From NCBI GenBank assembly GCA_000153745.1, contig DS022282.1, forward strand, positions 354,027-418,026: DNA of 64,000 nucleotides, written 5' to 3'. Of the stretch, positions 17,626 to 27,047 are shown piece after piece. The notes under the pieces were generated by a model, which worked only from the letters and a program-made list of their open reading frames with translations, was not told where the DNA came from and made no database searches. Source of the DNA: Rhodobacterales bacterium HTCC2255. GTDB taxonomy: Bacteria > Pseudomonadota > Alphaproteobacteria > Rhodobacterales > Rhodobacteraceae. A program made the position numbers and the translations under genes. Numbering within the stretch: position 1 is the stretch's first letter; the number at the start of each line of letters is the position of its first letter.

Positions 17626-19002
17626 ATGGATTACGCCACAACAAACGATATCCAAGAAATAGTTGAAGCTGATCGCAAAAATGTTTGGCATCATCTTATT
17701 CAACACAAACCATTTGAAAGCCAAATCGACCCTAGAATAATCGTTGAAGGCAAGGGAATGCGTGTGTGGGATCAGCACGGTAAAGAGCATCTAGACGCTG
17801 TATCTGGGGGTGTATGGACTGTAAACGTTGGATATGGCCGTGAACGTATTGCTGATGCAGTTCGCGATCAATTGGTTAAAATGAATTACTTTGCTGGTTC
17901 TGCTGGATCGATACCAGGAGCAATTTTTTCAGAAATGTTGTTAAGTAAAATGCCTGGCTTGACTAGAGTTTATTATTCAAATTCTGGTTCTGAAGCGAAT
18001 GAAAAAGTTTACAAGATGGTTCGTCAAATAAGCCATAAACATCATAATGGTAAAAAACATAAAATTATATATCGTGAACGTGATTATCATGGCACTACAA
18101 TTACTAATCTCGCAGCAGGCGGACAAGAAGAGCGTAATGCACAGTATGGTCCATACACACCTGGATTTGTAGAGATTCCTCATTGCTTGGAATATCACAA
18201 TCAATATGGCGAAGGTGATTATACAAAACATTCTTTAGATGCAATTGAAGCCGTTATCTTACGTGAAGGCGCAGACACAATTGGTGCAATGGTACTTGAA
18301 CCAGTTACTGCTGGCGGAGGTGTCATCACACCACCTCAAGGTTATTGGGAAGGTGTACAAGCTTTATGCAAGAAATATGAGATCCTTCTTCATATTGATG
18401 AAGTAGTTTGTGGAGTGGGCCGTACTGGAACTTGGTTTGGCTATCAACAATATGGAATTAAACCAGATTTTGTTACAATGGCTAAGGGTGTTGCCTCTGG
18501 ATATGCAGCAATTTCATGTACAGTAACAACAGAAGCAGTCTTTGACATGTTTAAAGATGCTGAAGACCACATGGGATATTTTAGAGACATCTCAACATTT
18601 GGTGGTTGTACTGCAGGGCCAGCTGCCGCTATTGAAAATATGAAAATAATTGAAGAAGAGAACCTACTCAGAAATACAACTGAAATGGGTGAATATCTTA
18701 TGGGCAAGTTAGGCGAGCTCAAAGATAAGCACAAATGTGTTGGTCAAGCTAGAGGAAAAGGTTTATTTTGCGGCCTAGAATTAGTATCTGATCGTGAAAC
18801 ACACACTCCAGCTGATGAAAAAATGGTTCAAGCTGTTGTGGGTAATTGTATGGCCCAGGGAATAATTATTGGCGCAACCAATAGATCTGTACCGGGTTAC
18901 AATAACACATTATGTCTTTCTCCAGCCTTAATCTCTACAAAAGATGATTTAGACCAAATTACATCATCCATGGACAAAGCAATAACTGAAGTCTTTGGTT
19001 AA
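17626..19002 (+). CDS. tpa: Taurine-pyruvate aminotransferase
   Basis: Class III PLP aminotransferase that converts taurine and pyruvate to sulfoacetaldehyde and alanine. The 458 residues match the Tpa pattern I know: ADRKNVWHHLIQHKPFE, IIVEGKGMRVWD, DAVSGGVWTVNVGYGRE, SNSGSEANEKVYKM, DYHGTTIT, HIDEVVCGVGRTG (D258) and the PLP lysine K287 in FVTMAKGVASGYAA. GGAG precedes the ATG and a perfect terminator follows. No sulfoacetaldehyde acetyltransferase (xsc) or taurine transporter is adjacent, so the pathway is split on the chromosome. A related omega-aminotransferase role cannot be excluded. Confidence 0.88.
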   Translation: MDYATTNDIQEIVEADRKNVWHHLIQHKPFESQIDPRIIVEGKGMRVWDQHGKEHLDAVSGGVWTVNVGYGRERIADAVRDQLVKMNYFAGSAGSIPGAIFSEMLLSKMPGLTRVYYSNSGSEANEKVYKMVRQISHKHHNGKKHKIIYRERDYHGTTITNLAAGGQEERNAQYGPYTPGFVEIPHCLEYHNQYGEGDYTKHSLDAIEAVILREGADTIGAMVLEPVTAGGGVITPPQGYWEGVQALCKKYEILLHIDEVVCGVGRTGTWFGYQQYGIKPDFVTMAKGVASGYAAISCTVTTEAVFDMFKDAEDHMGYFRDISTFGGCTAGPAAAIENMKIIEEENLLRNTTEMGEYLMGKLGELKDKHKCVGQARGKGLFCGLELVSDRETHTPADEKMVQAVVGNCMAQGIIIGATNRSVPGYNNTLCLSPALISTKDDLDQITSSMDKAITEVFG

Positions 19003-19010
19003 TAAATATT

Positions 19011-19039
19011 AGATAAAAGCCCTACACGGGCTTTTATCT
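19011..19039 (+). terminator. Terminator after tpa
   Basis: A perfect 12-bp stem pairs 19011-19022 with 19028-19039 around a five-base loop (TACAC), starting 8 bp past the tpa stop. The U-rich part lies inside the descending arm; there is no long T run afterwards. It could also serve transcripts arriving on the minus strand from the tRNA side. Confidence 0.85.
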
Positions 19040-19114
19040 AGGTCATAATATTAAAACATTTCAATACGGTAATTATCGTATTTACTCAATTTATATATAA
19101 TTTGAAGATAAGTG

Positions 19115-19199
19115 TGGTACCCAAAGCCGGACTTGAACCGGCACTCCGTGAGGAAACGGATTTTGAATCCGTCGCGTCTACCAATTCCGCCATTCGGGC
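19115..19199 (-). tRNA. tRNA-Leu (anticodon CAA)
   Basis: Read on the minus strand this is an 85-base leucine tRNA with a long variable arm. The acceptor stem starts GCCCGAA, the D-arm contains GGCGGAATTGGTAGACGC, the anticodon loop is TTCAAAA with CAA at its centre, the T-arm contains GGTTCAAGTCC, and CCA is encoded at 19115-19117. Two acceptor pairs are G-U wobbles. It reads UUG codons. Confidence 0.95.
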
Positions 19200-19340
19200 T
19201 TAGCACACTTATGTTTCGTGTAGCTAAAGTAATTAAGGTCGTCAACGAAATAGTATCACTGATTTGTAATATTAATTATGATTAATACTTGACCACTTGA
19301 GTTTTCCCTGATCTTAAACTTATTTTACCTGGATTTAATT

Positions 19341-19919
19341 ATGTTAAGAAAATTATATGACTGGACTTTATCATTTTCTGATAGCCAATACTCATTATGG
19401 GTATTGGGGTTCATTGCTTTTATTGAGAGTTCATTTTTTCCAATTCCTCCACATATTTTGATGATACCTGTCATTATCGCAGCTCCAAGCCGTGCTTTTT
19501 TAATAGCATCTATTGTAACGATTGGATCTGTCAGTGGCGGTGCTTTTGGTTATTTCATTGGGAGCCAGCTTTTCAACTCAATAGGTTTACCGATACTTGA
19601 ATTTTACCATAAGATTGAGAGCTTTGAACTATTTAAACAACAATTTAATGCACAAGGGCATTGGGCAGTTTTGATAGCAGGACTTACACCATTCCCATAT
19701 AAAGTGATTACAATAACCGCAGGGTTAACTGGAATGTCGTTTGCTACATTTATGTTATGGTCAATGATTGCCAGAGCAACAATATTTTTCGTTATTGCAG
19801 GTCTATTATGGAAATTTGGATATCCAATACGAGAATTTATTGAAAAAAGATTGGGACTAATGTTTACTTTATTTTGTATAATTTTAGTTCTTGGCTTTAT
19901 TATGGTGAAAGTATTATGA
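19341..19919 (+). CDS. DedA/YqaA-family inner-membrane protein
   Basis: A 192-residue polytopic protein of the DedA/VTT-fold superfamily, whose members flip or transport lipids and support envelope homeostasis. Features: FIESSFFPIPPHILMIPVI near 27-45, GAFGYFIGSQLF, and the motif AGLTPFPYKVITITAG near 113-128 with the conserved proline and lysine. Four to five hydrophobic segments are visible. Its stop overlaps the dsbB start in ATGA, so the two are coupled. Substrate is unknown. Confidence 0.85.
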   Translation: MLRKLYDWTLSFSDSQYSLWVLGFIAFIESSFFPIPPHILMIPVIIAAPSRAFLIASIVTIGSVSGGAFGYFIGSQLFNSIGLPILEFYHKIESFELFKQQFNAQGHWAVLIAGLTPFPYKVITITAGLTGMSFATFMLWSMIARATIFFVIAGLLWKFGYPIREFIEKRLGLMFTLFCIILVLGFIMVKVL

Positions 19920-20377
19920 ACATTTATCGACTAGTTGGCGTTGTTACTTTAGGTTCAATTCTAATTTTAAGTAGCGCGTTCTTTTTCGAATATGTATTAG
20001 GTTATTCTGCTTGTAAAATGTGTATCTGGCAGCGCTGGCCACATGCATTAGCAATTTTAATAGGCATTATAATACTATCAACAAGATTAAAAATATTATC
20101 AATTTTTGGCGTATTATCGACCTTAACTACCGCTGGTATTGGGTTTTATCACGCTGGTGTTGAATATAAATGGTGGAGCGGTCCATCATCCTGCACTTCC
20201 AAAATAAATACGGAAATATCAGCATCCGATTTATTAAATCAGATCTTGAGTGCCCCAATAGTTAGATGCGACGATGTAGTTTGGGACTTATTTGGTATAT
20301 CAATGGCTGGTTGGAATGGTATTTTAAGTATAGCACTTAGCTGTATCTGGGCTCTTATTTTGTTGAAAAAACAATAG
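19916..20377 (+). CDS. dsbB: Disulfide bond formation protein B
   Basis: Inner-membrane quinone reductase that reoxidises DsbA. The 153-residue protein has four membrane helices, the first periplasmic pair C33/C36 in YSACKMCIWQRW and the second pair C93 and C118 (SSCTSK, VRCDD). I choose ATG 19916, which overlaps the DedA stop; an earlier ATG at 19874 would lie inside the DedA gene and add 14 residues. No dsbA is adjacent. Confidence 0.9.
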   Translation: MNIYRLVGVVTLGSILILSSAFFFEYVLGYSACKMCIWQRWPHALAILIGIIILSTRLKILSIFGVLSTLTTAGIGFYHAGVEYKWWSGPSSCTSKINTEISASDLLNQILSAPIVRCDDVVWDLFGISMAGWNGILSIALSCIWALILLKKQ

Positions 20378-20383
20378 CAAATA

Positions 20384-20968
20384 TCAGCTCTCTAATTCGG
20401 CATCCCAATATAAATAATCAGTCCAACTTTCATGCAAATAATTTGGTGGAAATTTTCGTCCAGCATTCATCAATTGACCAATAGATGGCTGAATGACAGG
20501 CCTACGCAACTGTAGGCCAGACTCCTTGATTGATCTAGCGGCTTTCCTGAGATTACATGGACTGCAGGCAGCAACAACATTTTCCCATGTAGTTTTGCCA
20601 CCTCGAGATCTAGGTAATACATGATCAAAAGTCATTTCACCCTGAGATCCACAGTATTGACAAGTAAACTCATCTCTTAGAAATAAATTAAATCTTGTAA
20701 ATGCTGTTGAAGTAGATGGTTTTACATAGTTTTTTAAAACTATAACTGAGGGTATTTTAATATTAACAGATGGTGAATGAACAATATCATCGTATTCAGC
20801 AACTATATTTACACGATCTAAATAAGCAGCTTTAACTGCATCTTGCCAACTCCACAAAGACAACGGGAAATAAGACAAAGGTCGATAATCAGCATTTAAT
20901 ACAAGTGCAGGCTTTTGATTAAGTTTACCAGGTGATCTAACAAAATTTTCCGTAAAATCAGTATTCAT
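20384..20968 (-). CDS. HNH endonuclease family protein
   Basis: A 194-residue soluble protein with a C-terminal HNH domain: a zinc knuckle C103/C106 (CQYCG) and C135/C138 (CSPC) around the catalytic strand TFDHVLPRSRGG (H116) and N130. The N-terminal 90 residues (VLNADYRPLSYFPLSLWSWQDAVKA) are typical of a widespread chromosomal HNH protein of alphaproteobacteria and cyanobacteria with housekeeping-like distribution. No toxin, methylase or phage gene is nearby, so a defence role is not supported. Convergent with dsbB. Confidence 0.88.
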   Translation of the reverse strand: MNTDFTENFVRSPGKLNQKPALVLNADYRPLSYFPLSLWSWQDAVKAAYLDRVNIVAEYDDIVHSPSVNIKIPSVIVLKNYVKPSTSTAFTRFNLFLRDEFTCQYCGSQGEMTFDHVLPRSRGGKTTWENVVAACSPCNLRKAARSIKESGLQLRRPVIQPSIGQLMNAGRKFPPNYLHESWTDYLYWDAELES

Positions 20969-21087
20969 ATGCTTTTAGAAACCCTTAATATAATTTCAGT
21001 CATTTTGATATAAATTCAATATATCAAAAATACTATATATACGCATATAAAACCTTCAACCCCCTATATAGTGTTTTTTTACAGCAT

Positions 21088-21738
21088 TTATAAAATATTT
21101 TTTATAAATTGAAGAGCCGCACGTAAGCCATCTTCTGTTATACTATGCCCTGCTCCTTTAGATGTAAGCGTATATACTTCAAAATTAGCTTTTACTAATG
21201 TATCCGCCGCAATATTTAATTCCTCATATGGTACAACATCATCCTCATCACCATGAACAAGTAGAATTGGTGGTTTTTGCACGGCCTCTTTCTCCAATAA
21301 TTCTGGTTGCATTAGCATACCCGCTATACCAATAACCCCAGCAATTTTTTCATTCTTTCTTGGTGCAAGGTGCAGACTCATCATACAACCTTGAGAAAAC
21401 CCAAATAAAAAAATTCGTTCAAATGGTATTCCAGTATTTTCATTTATTTCATTTAAAAAAAGATTTAATTCTTTTGTTGCTTCATCACGCCCTTTTTTAG
21501 CATTTTCCAATGATGATCCGTCTAATCTTGGTATTGGAAACCATTCATATCCAAAAGGATTCATAGTGCTTTTATTAGGTGCGTCCGGTGACATGAAAAT
21601 CGTATTTGGCAAATGAATTTTCAATGAGTCAGCCAAATTCAACAAATCAGCACCATCGGCTCCATAACCATGTAAGAAGACAACCAAACTATCAGATTTA
21701 CCTGATAAAGCTTGAACTACGTGATTTTTTAATGGCAT
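21088..21738 (-). CDS. Phospholipase/carboxylesterase family serine hydrolase
   Basis: An alpha/beta hydrolase of the acyl-protein-thioesterase/carboxylesterase type. The 216 residues carry the oxyanion strand VVFLHGYGADG (19-29), the nucleophile in GFSQG (S115), the acid in HGDEDDVVP near 168 and the histidine in GAGHSI near 200, a complete triad. No signal peptide, so cytoplasmic. AGGAA precedes the ATG. It stands alone between the HNH gene and the cobalamin genes. The natural ester substrate cannot be deduced. Confidence 0.85.
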   Translation of the reverse strand: MPLKNHVVQALSGKSDSLVVFLHGYGADGADLLNLADSLKIHLPNTIFMSPDAPNKSTMNPFGYEWFPIPRLDGSSLENAKKGRDEATKELNLFLNEINENTGIPFERIFLFGFSQGCMMSLHLAPRKNEKIAGVIGIAGMLMQPELLEKEAVQKPPILLVHGDEDDVVPYEELNIAADTLVKANFEVYTLTSKGAGHSITEDGLRAALQFIKNIL

Positions 21739-21822
21739 TAATTAATTCCTATTAATGGTAATATATTTTTAAAAGATTATGATATAATCATATCAACTTA
21801 CTGATTTAAAACAATAATAATT

Positions 21823-22557
21823 TCAAATTATATTATTCAACCACTTCATTGCTTCTTCGACATTTTCAGCTGAATTAGTTGTTAATGGTAATTTTGGTCG
21901 GTTTAGTAATACTACAGGTATATTTAGGTTTCTTGCGGCTAATATTTTAGAAAATCCACCTGACCCTCCTGAATTTTTTACAACCAACCAGTCAATTTTG
22001 TGCTTTTTGAACAATGATATTTCTTCTTGAACTGAAAAAGGAGGCTTTCCAATTAAATATTTACCGAATTCAAATGGAAATTTAGTATCTGGGATATCTA
22101 TTACACGGCATAAAAGATTTCTTTCAGACATGTTATAAAATTGGTTTAAAGTATTTCGCCCTGTGCCAACAAATACATTTGTTTCACAAGGAATAATATT
22201 ATTTAATTCTTTGAGATCATTGATATAATGCCAATTATCAGACTTCTCTGGATGCCACTCAGGCCTATTTATTAATAAATGATTTATTTTCAATTCTTTA
22301 CATATCTTAGTTGATGTATTTCTCATTGTACTAGCAAAAGGATGCGTTGCATTTATAACCCACTCAATCCTTTCGTTTTGAATAAAATTTTTAAATCCAT
22401 CCATCCCACCAAATCCACCAAAATGAGTTTTAAGTGAAAGATTTAGTGGTTTTTTTGTAACACCAGCAAGAGATGCAATTGCTGGAATTTTTGCCAAATT
22501 TAATATATCACATATACTTCTTGCTTCATGGGATCCTGCTAAAATCAACCCTGTCAT
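21823..22557 (-). CDS. cobK: Precorrin-6A reductase
   Basis: NADPH-dependent reductase of the corrin ring (CobK/CbiJ family). The 244-residue protein has ILAGSHEARSICDIL at the N-terminus, the family segment WVINATHPFASTMRNTS (near 70-85), VFVGTGRNTL and VVKNSGGSGGFSKILAARNLNIPVVLLNRP near the C-terminus. Its ATG overlaps the cbiD stop by 4 bp, so the two are co-translated. It works with CbiD, CobA and CobB of this locus; the other ring enzymes are outside the window. Confidence 0.9.
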   Translation of the reverse strand: MTGLILAGSHEARSICDILNLAKIPAIASLAGVTKKPLNLSLKTHFGGFGGMDGFKNFIQNERIEWVINATHPFASTMRNTSTKICKELKINHLLINRPEWHPEKSDNWHYINDLKELNNIIPCETNVFVGTGRNTLNQFYNMSERNLLCRVIDIPDTKFPFEFGKYLIGKPPFSVQEEISLFKKHKIDWLVVKNSGGSGGFSKILAARNLNIPVVLLNRPKLPLTTNSAENVEEAMKWLNNII

Positions 22558-23597
22558 TTGGCGCGGCCTAATATAATTCCTGCTCTATTGATAACAATAG
22601 TATCAACATCAGTATTAGCCCCCTTCAAAGCGTCTATAATGCGCAAACGTGCTTCATATGCAACTCTATGTGCCAGTTCACTTCCTGCCCTTTCAACAGC
22701 CTCTAGCGCTGTATTCGAATCTGATACATCAATACTGCACCAGTCATTTAATTTGTTAAAATCAACTTGCGAGCGCGATGAGTGTAAATCAACTGCTCCT
22801 TGGGCAAGTTTAACCATTTTACCAATTCCACCACCAATTGTAATTTTGGGCACTGGTTTTTTTGCAATATATTTTAATAATCCGCCTGAAAAATCGCCCA
22901 TATCAAGCATTGCATGGTCAGATAATCCATATAGCTCTTGAACTACTTTCTCTGATGTAGCACCAGTGCATCCAGCCACATGCTCCAAGTTGTTAGCACG
23001 AGCCACATCTATACCTCTATGAATAGAAGCAATCCAAGCCGCACAACTAAATGGCCTAACTATACCTGTTGTTCCCAAAATTGATAATCCACCAACTATG
23101 CCAAGTCGACCATTCCAAGTATTCAAAGTAATCTCTTCACCATTTGGGATTGAAATAATTATATCTAAGAATGGTTTATATCCATAAAAAGATGCCTGAT
23201 CATTAACCACCTCTGTCATCATTTGTCTTGGAATAGGATTTATAGCGGGTTCACCTATGCTTATTGGTAAACCTGCTTTTGTAACAGTACCCACTCCCTC
23301 ACCCGCTTTAAAAATAATTCCAGAATTATTTTCGAGAACTCTTACAATGATAAGTGCACCGTGCGTCACATCTGGATCATCACCTGCATCTTTTGTAATT
23401 CCAACTTCTGCCCACCCAAGTCCACTATCAGTATGTGCCAGTGGAAATATTGGTTTCTCACCTCTGGGCAATGTAATGGTAACATCTTTTTTGAAGCCAT
23501 TACCCCATAAAGCATCTAATGCTGCTTTTGTAGCGGCAGTTGCACATGCTCCCGTGGTCCAACCACGTCGCAGATCTGTGTTAGGTTTTCTTGTCAT
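22554..23597 (-). CDS. cbiD: Cobalt-precorrin-5B C1-methyltransferase CbiD
   Basis: SAM-dependent methylation at C1 of the corrin ring. The 347 residues begin with the CbiD signature LRRGWTTGACATAATKAAL (9-27), contain LGTTGIVRPFSCAAWIASIHRGIDVA and end TIVINRAGIILGRAK. CbiD replaces CobF at this step, so the organism uses the CbiD variant of the route. It is divergent from cobA with about 120 bp between starts. The protein is complete. Confidence 0.93.
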   Translation of the reverse strand: MTRKPNTDLRRGWTTGACATAATKAALDALWGNGFKKDVTITLPRGEKPIFPLAHTDSGLGWAEVGITKDAGDDPDVTHGALIIVRVLENNSGIIFKAGEGVGTVTKAGLPISIGEPAINPIPRQMMTEVVNDQASFYGYKPFLDIIISIPNGEEITLNTWNGRLGIVGGLSILGTTGIVRPFSCAAWIASIHRGIDVARANNLEHVAGCTGATSEKVVQELYGLSDHAMLDMGDFSGGLLKYIAKKPVPKITIGGGIGKMVKLAQGAVDLHSSRSQVDFNKLNDWCSIDVSDSNTALEAVERAGSELAHRVAYEARLRIIDALKGANTDVDTIVINRAGIILGRAK

Positions 23598-23717
23598 TAA
23601 ATTATATTATATAAATCTTTTACACCGACGCCAGTTCTTATCTATTATGCCGAAAAACTCTTAAATAATGTCGTGGTTTCTCTCGCCATTGCTGCCTCAT
23701 TACTTCATATTAAAGAT

Positions 23718-24572
23718 ATGTTAAATACGATTCCCCTGCCTAAGCACAATTGGCCAATTTTACAGCCTGGCTGGGTGTGGCTTTGTGGAGCAGGCCCTGG
23801 AGATGCAGGTTTACTAACACTGCATGCTTTAAACGCTCTTCGCCAAGCAGATGTTATTGTATATGATGCATTAGTCGGACCTGACATCTTAGAATGGGCT
23901 AATTCTACTGCTGAATTGATTTATGCTGGTAAAAGAGGTGGGAAACCATCCGCCAAACAGCGTGATATTTCACTACATTTGGTTGAATTGGCAAAAAAAG
24001 GAAAAAAAGTTTTACGATTAAAAGGTGGTGACCCTTTTGTTTTTGGTAGAGGTGGTGAAGAAGCTCAAACATTAGTCCAACATCAAATACCCATTCGTAT
24101 TATTCCTGGAATATCAGCAGGTATTGGAGGGTTAGCATATGCAGGAATACCTGTTACACATCGAGACGTTAATCAATCTGTAACTTTTGTAACAGGTCAC
24201 GATCAGAGCGGTGAAAGCCCATCATCACTCAACTGGAAAGCCATCTCTGATGGCTCACAAGTATTAGTAATATATATGGGAATAAAGCATATAAGTAGAA
24301 TAACATCTGAGTTAATAAAAGCAGGTAGATCTGTTAGTGAACCAGTTGCAGTTGTGACCAATGCCACTACAGATAATCAGCAAGTATTAGAAACCACTCT
24401 TGGGTCTATGAAAGTTGACTTGGAAAAAACCGGAATGTCGCCACCAGCTATTATATGTGTTGGTAAATCTGTGCTGATGCGCCAAGCACTAGACTGGCAA
24501 AGTATGATTTCTGGCAATTCACCTCGCAACACGGATCCTCTCAACAGAGGTCGCCCTGCTGAAGCCTCATGA
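23718..24572 (+). CDS. cobA: Uroporphyrinogen-III C-methyltransferase
   Basis: SUMT; methylates uroporphyrinogen III twice to precorrin-2, the branch point to cobalamin and siroheme. The 284 residues show the SAM-binding strand GWVWLCGAGPGDAGLLT, YDALVGPDILEWA, RLKGGDPFVFGRGGEE and PGISAGIGGLAYAGIPVTHR. No CysG-type dehydrogenase domain is fused. I place the start at ATG 23718; an upstream GTG at 23673 adds 15 hydrophobic residues with no ribosome site. The last codons overlap the cobB start by 4 bp. Confidence 0.93.
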   Translation: MLNTIPLPKHNWPILQPGWVWLCGAGPGDAGLLTLHALNALRQADVIVYDALVGPDILEWANSTAELIYAGKRGGKPSAKQRDISLHLVELAKKGKKVLRLKGGDPFVFGRGGEEAQTLVQHQIPIRIIPGISAGIGGLAYAGIPVTHRDVNQSVTFVTGHDQSGESPSSLNWKAISDGSQVLVIYMGIKHISRITSELIKAGRSVSEPVAVVTNATTDNQQVLETTLGSMKVDLEKTGMSPPAIICVGKSVLMRQALDWQSMISGNSPRNTDPLNRGRPAEAS

Positions 24573-25840
24573 ATAACCCATCAGGGATCATTTTGTCTGC
24601 TCCAAGCTCTGGATGTGGAAAAACAACAATAACACTCGCATTATTAAGAGCACTTAAGCGAGAAGGATTGCAAATAAAGTCAGCAAAAAGTGGGCCAGAT
24701 TATATTGATACACGCTTTCATGCTGAAGCATCTGGTTCAGAATGTTATAATTTGGATGCATGGGCTATGAATCCTGATCAGCTATGTAAACTTGCCAATG
24801 AAGCCACCCAACTTATTGTCGAGGGCGCAATGGGATTGTTTGACGGCGCACCTCCTGACGGTAAAGGTTCTACCGCACATCTAGCGACTATATTAAACCT
24901 GCCAATTATATTAATTCTTGATGCTTCATCACAAGCCCAATCAGTTGCAGCATTAACTTTAGGATTTCAAAAGCTTGATCCTAATATTAAAATATCAGGT
25001 ATAATATTAAATAAAGTTGGGAGTGATAAGCATAAAAGGATTCTTACAAACGCCTTAAAGCCATTAGGAATTCCTATTCTTGGTTCGATATATCGGCATC
25101 AAGAGTTATCATTACCATCTAGACACCTTGGATTGGTTCAAGCTCAAGAGTTGGAAAATTTAGATGCATTTTTAAACAATGCTGCAGATATAGTTACTAA
25201 TTCAATCGATATTAAAAATATATTAAAATTGATGAAGCCTATACAAAAGGCAAAACAAAAAACAAATTTATTTTTACAACCTCCATCACAATCAATTTCT
25301 ATTGCCAATGATGCTGCTTTTTCTTTTACATACCCGCATATTTTAAAAGAATGGCGTAGAATAGGCGTTGAAATTTCTTTTTTTTCTCCATTAAAAAACG
25401 AAGCTCCAAAAAAATCAGATTTAGTTTTTTTACCAGGTGGGTATCCAGAATTACACGCAGAAAAGCTTGCGAATGCTGATATTTTCAAAAGTTCAATGAA
25501 AAAAGCCAATGCAGTTTATGGCGAATGCGGTGGCTATATGACGATGGGGAATGGTATTATTGATTCAAAAGGTAAAAGGCATGAAATGCTAAATCTTTTA
25601 AATCTAGAAACCAGCTTTGAAAACAAAAAGTTACATTTAGGGTATAGAAATTTATCACCCCAAAGTATTTGGTCATCAAACTTAAAAGCTCATGAATTTC
25701 ATTATGCATCAACTCTAAAGGCGGAAGGTAAATCATTATTTAAAGCAAAAGACTCCGAAGGTAATAAATTGCCTGATATGGGGCTTATTAATGGCTCTTT
25801 TTCAGGCAGTTTTGCGCATATAATTGGTTCAAATTCATAA
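24569..25840 (+). CDS. cobB: Cobyrinic acid a,c-diamide synthase (CobB/CbiA)
   Basis: ATP-dependent amidation of corrin side chains using glutamine. The 423-residue protein has an N-terminal dethiobiotin-synthetase-like P-loop SAPSSGCGKTTITL (about 8-21), KSGPDYIDTRFH, and a C-terminal class I glutamine amidotransferase domain with LPGGYPELHAEKL and the catalytic cysteine in YGECGGYMTMG (around 310). Its start overlaps cobA (ATGA) and its stop overlaps the MFS gene (TAATG), so three genes are translationally linked. Confidence 0.93.
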   Translation: MNNPSGIILSAPSSGCGKTTITLALLRALKREGLQIKSAKSGPDYIDTRFHAEASGSECYNLDAWAMNPDQLCKLANEATQLIVEGAMGLFDGAPPDGKGSTAHLATILNLPIILILDASSQAQSVAALTLGFQKLDPNIKISGIILNKVGSDKHKRILTNALKPLGIPILGSIYRHQELSLPSRHLGLVQAQELENLDAFLNNAADIVTNSIDIKNILKLMKPIQKAKQKTNLFLQPPSQSISIANDAAFSFTYPHILKEWRRIGVEISFFSPLKNEAPKKSDLVFLPGGYPELHAEKLANADIFKSSMKKANAVYGECGGYMTMGNGIIDSKGKRHEMLNLLNLETSFENKKLHLGYRNLSPQSIWSSNLKAHEFHYASTLKAEGKSLFKAKDSEGNKLPDMGLINGSFSGSFAHIIGSNS

Positions 25841-27045
25841 TGAAAACCAACGATAAACTTGCAAAACGCAATCTATACATAATGATGGGTGCTCAAGCAT
25901 TTGCAGGAGGGCAAATGCCAATGCTATTTATAGTAGCAGGTTTAGCTGGCCAGTCTTTTGATATAAATATTTGTTGGGCAACATTGCCAATATCTTTGAT
26001 AGTGTTTGGCTCAATGACCACTGCACCTTGGCTTTCAAGCATTATGCAAAATTTTGGCAGACGGTTTGGATTTATTATTGGATCATCTGGAGGCGCTATT
26101 GGTGGCGCCCTTGGAGCTTATGCATTGTACCAAAACTCTTTTCCTTTATTTCTATTAGCATCTTATTTCTCTGGCATATACATGTCTGCTCAAGCGTTTT
26201 TAAGATTTGCAGCTATTGATACGGCTTCCGAAGAATTTAGGCCGAAAGCTATTTCTTATTTAATGGCGGTTGGTCTTATACCTGCTGTCTTAGGTCCTCA
26301 ACTAGTAAAATTGACTGCAGATATGTTTGTTATACCTTTTATTGGTGTGTATTTATCTGTCATTGCAATTAATATAATTGGCTCAGTATTTTTTCTTTTT
26401 TTAAAAATACCATTGCCAAAGGCAATTCATAATCAAACAAAAATGGGCAGAACAAGATTAGAACTTTTGAAATCACCAAAAGTTACAGTTTCTATTATAT
26501 GCGCAATGGTATCTTATGCATTAATGAACCTTGTAATGACTTCAACTCCTCTAGCAGTTGTAGGCTGTGGGTTTGACCACAAAAACGCAGCCGACATTGT
26601 AATGGCTCATGTGCTAGGCATGTTTGTACCAAGTTTTTTTACAGGACATTTAATTGTAAAATATGGCGCACCACGTATCATTTCTATAGGACTTATAATC
26701 CTTACATTTGCTGGGATCTCCAACTTATTAGGAATAGAACTCATTAACTTTTACATTGGATTAATATTTCTAGGTATTGGTTGGAACTTTGGCTTTATTG
26801 GGGCAACGACAATGCTAGCCTCTTCTTATACAGAAAATGAAAGAGGGAAAGCTCAAGGAATGAATGACTTTTTTGTTTTTGGGTTTGTTACTCTAGCATC
26901 ACTAGCGTCAGGATCACTGATGAATTGCTCAGCAAATACACCGGCAGATGGGTGGACATCTGTTAATCTTGCTATGATTCCATTTCTAATCTTAGCAGGA
27001 TGTTCATTGATATGGCTTTCTAAAAAAGACTTGGAAAAAATTTAA
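25840..27045 (+). CDS. MFS transporter coupled to cobB
   Basis: A 401-residue major facilitator superfamily protein with about 12 hydrophobic helices, a central basic loop (around 195-215, KMGRTRLELLKSPK) and the family-type motif ENERGKAQGMNDF near 327-339. Its ATG shares a base with the cobB stop, which implies co-translation with cobalamin synthesis genes. Substrate is not evident from sequence. A role linked to corrinoids, cobalt or an amidation precursor is inference from context. It converges on the next gene with 2 bp between stops. Confidence 0.8.
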   Translation: MKTNDKLAKRNLYIMMGAQAFAGGQMPMLFIVAGLAGQSFDINICWATLPISLIVFGSMTTAPWLSSIMQNFGRRFGFIIGSSGGAIGGALGAYALYQNSFPLFLLASYFSGIYMSAQAFLRFAAIDTASEEFRPKAISYLMAVGLIPAVLGPQLVKLTADMFVIPFIGVYLSVIAINIIGSVFFLFLKIPLPKAIHNQTKMGRTRLELLKSPKVTVSIICAMVSYALMNLVMTSTPLAVVGCGFDHKNAADIVMAHVLGMFVPSFFTGHLIVKYGAPRIISIGLIILTFAGISNLLGIELINFYIGLIFLGIGWNFGFIGATTMLASSYTENERGKAQGMNDFFVFGFVTLASLASGSLMNCSANTPADGWTSVNLAMIPFLILAGCSLIWLSKKDLEKI

Positions 27046-27047
27046 AG

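Noticed and set aside
20384-20968. HNH nuclease as part of a defence system or mobile element
   Set aside because: No methylase, toxin-antitoxin, phage or transposase gene nearby, and the protein looks like a widely conserved chromosomal HNH family.
23598-23717. Cobalamin riboswitch between cbiD and cobA
   Set aside because: Only 120 bp, and no B12-box-like sequence could be found on either strand.
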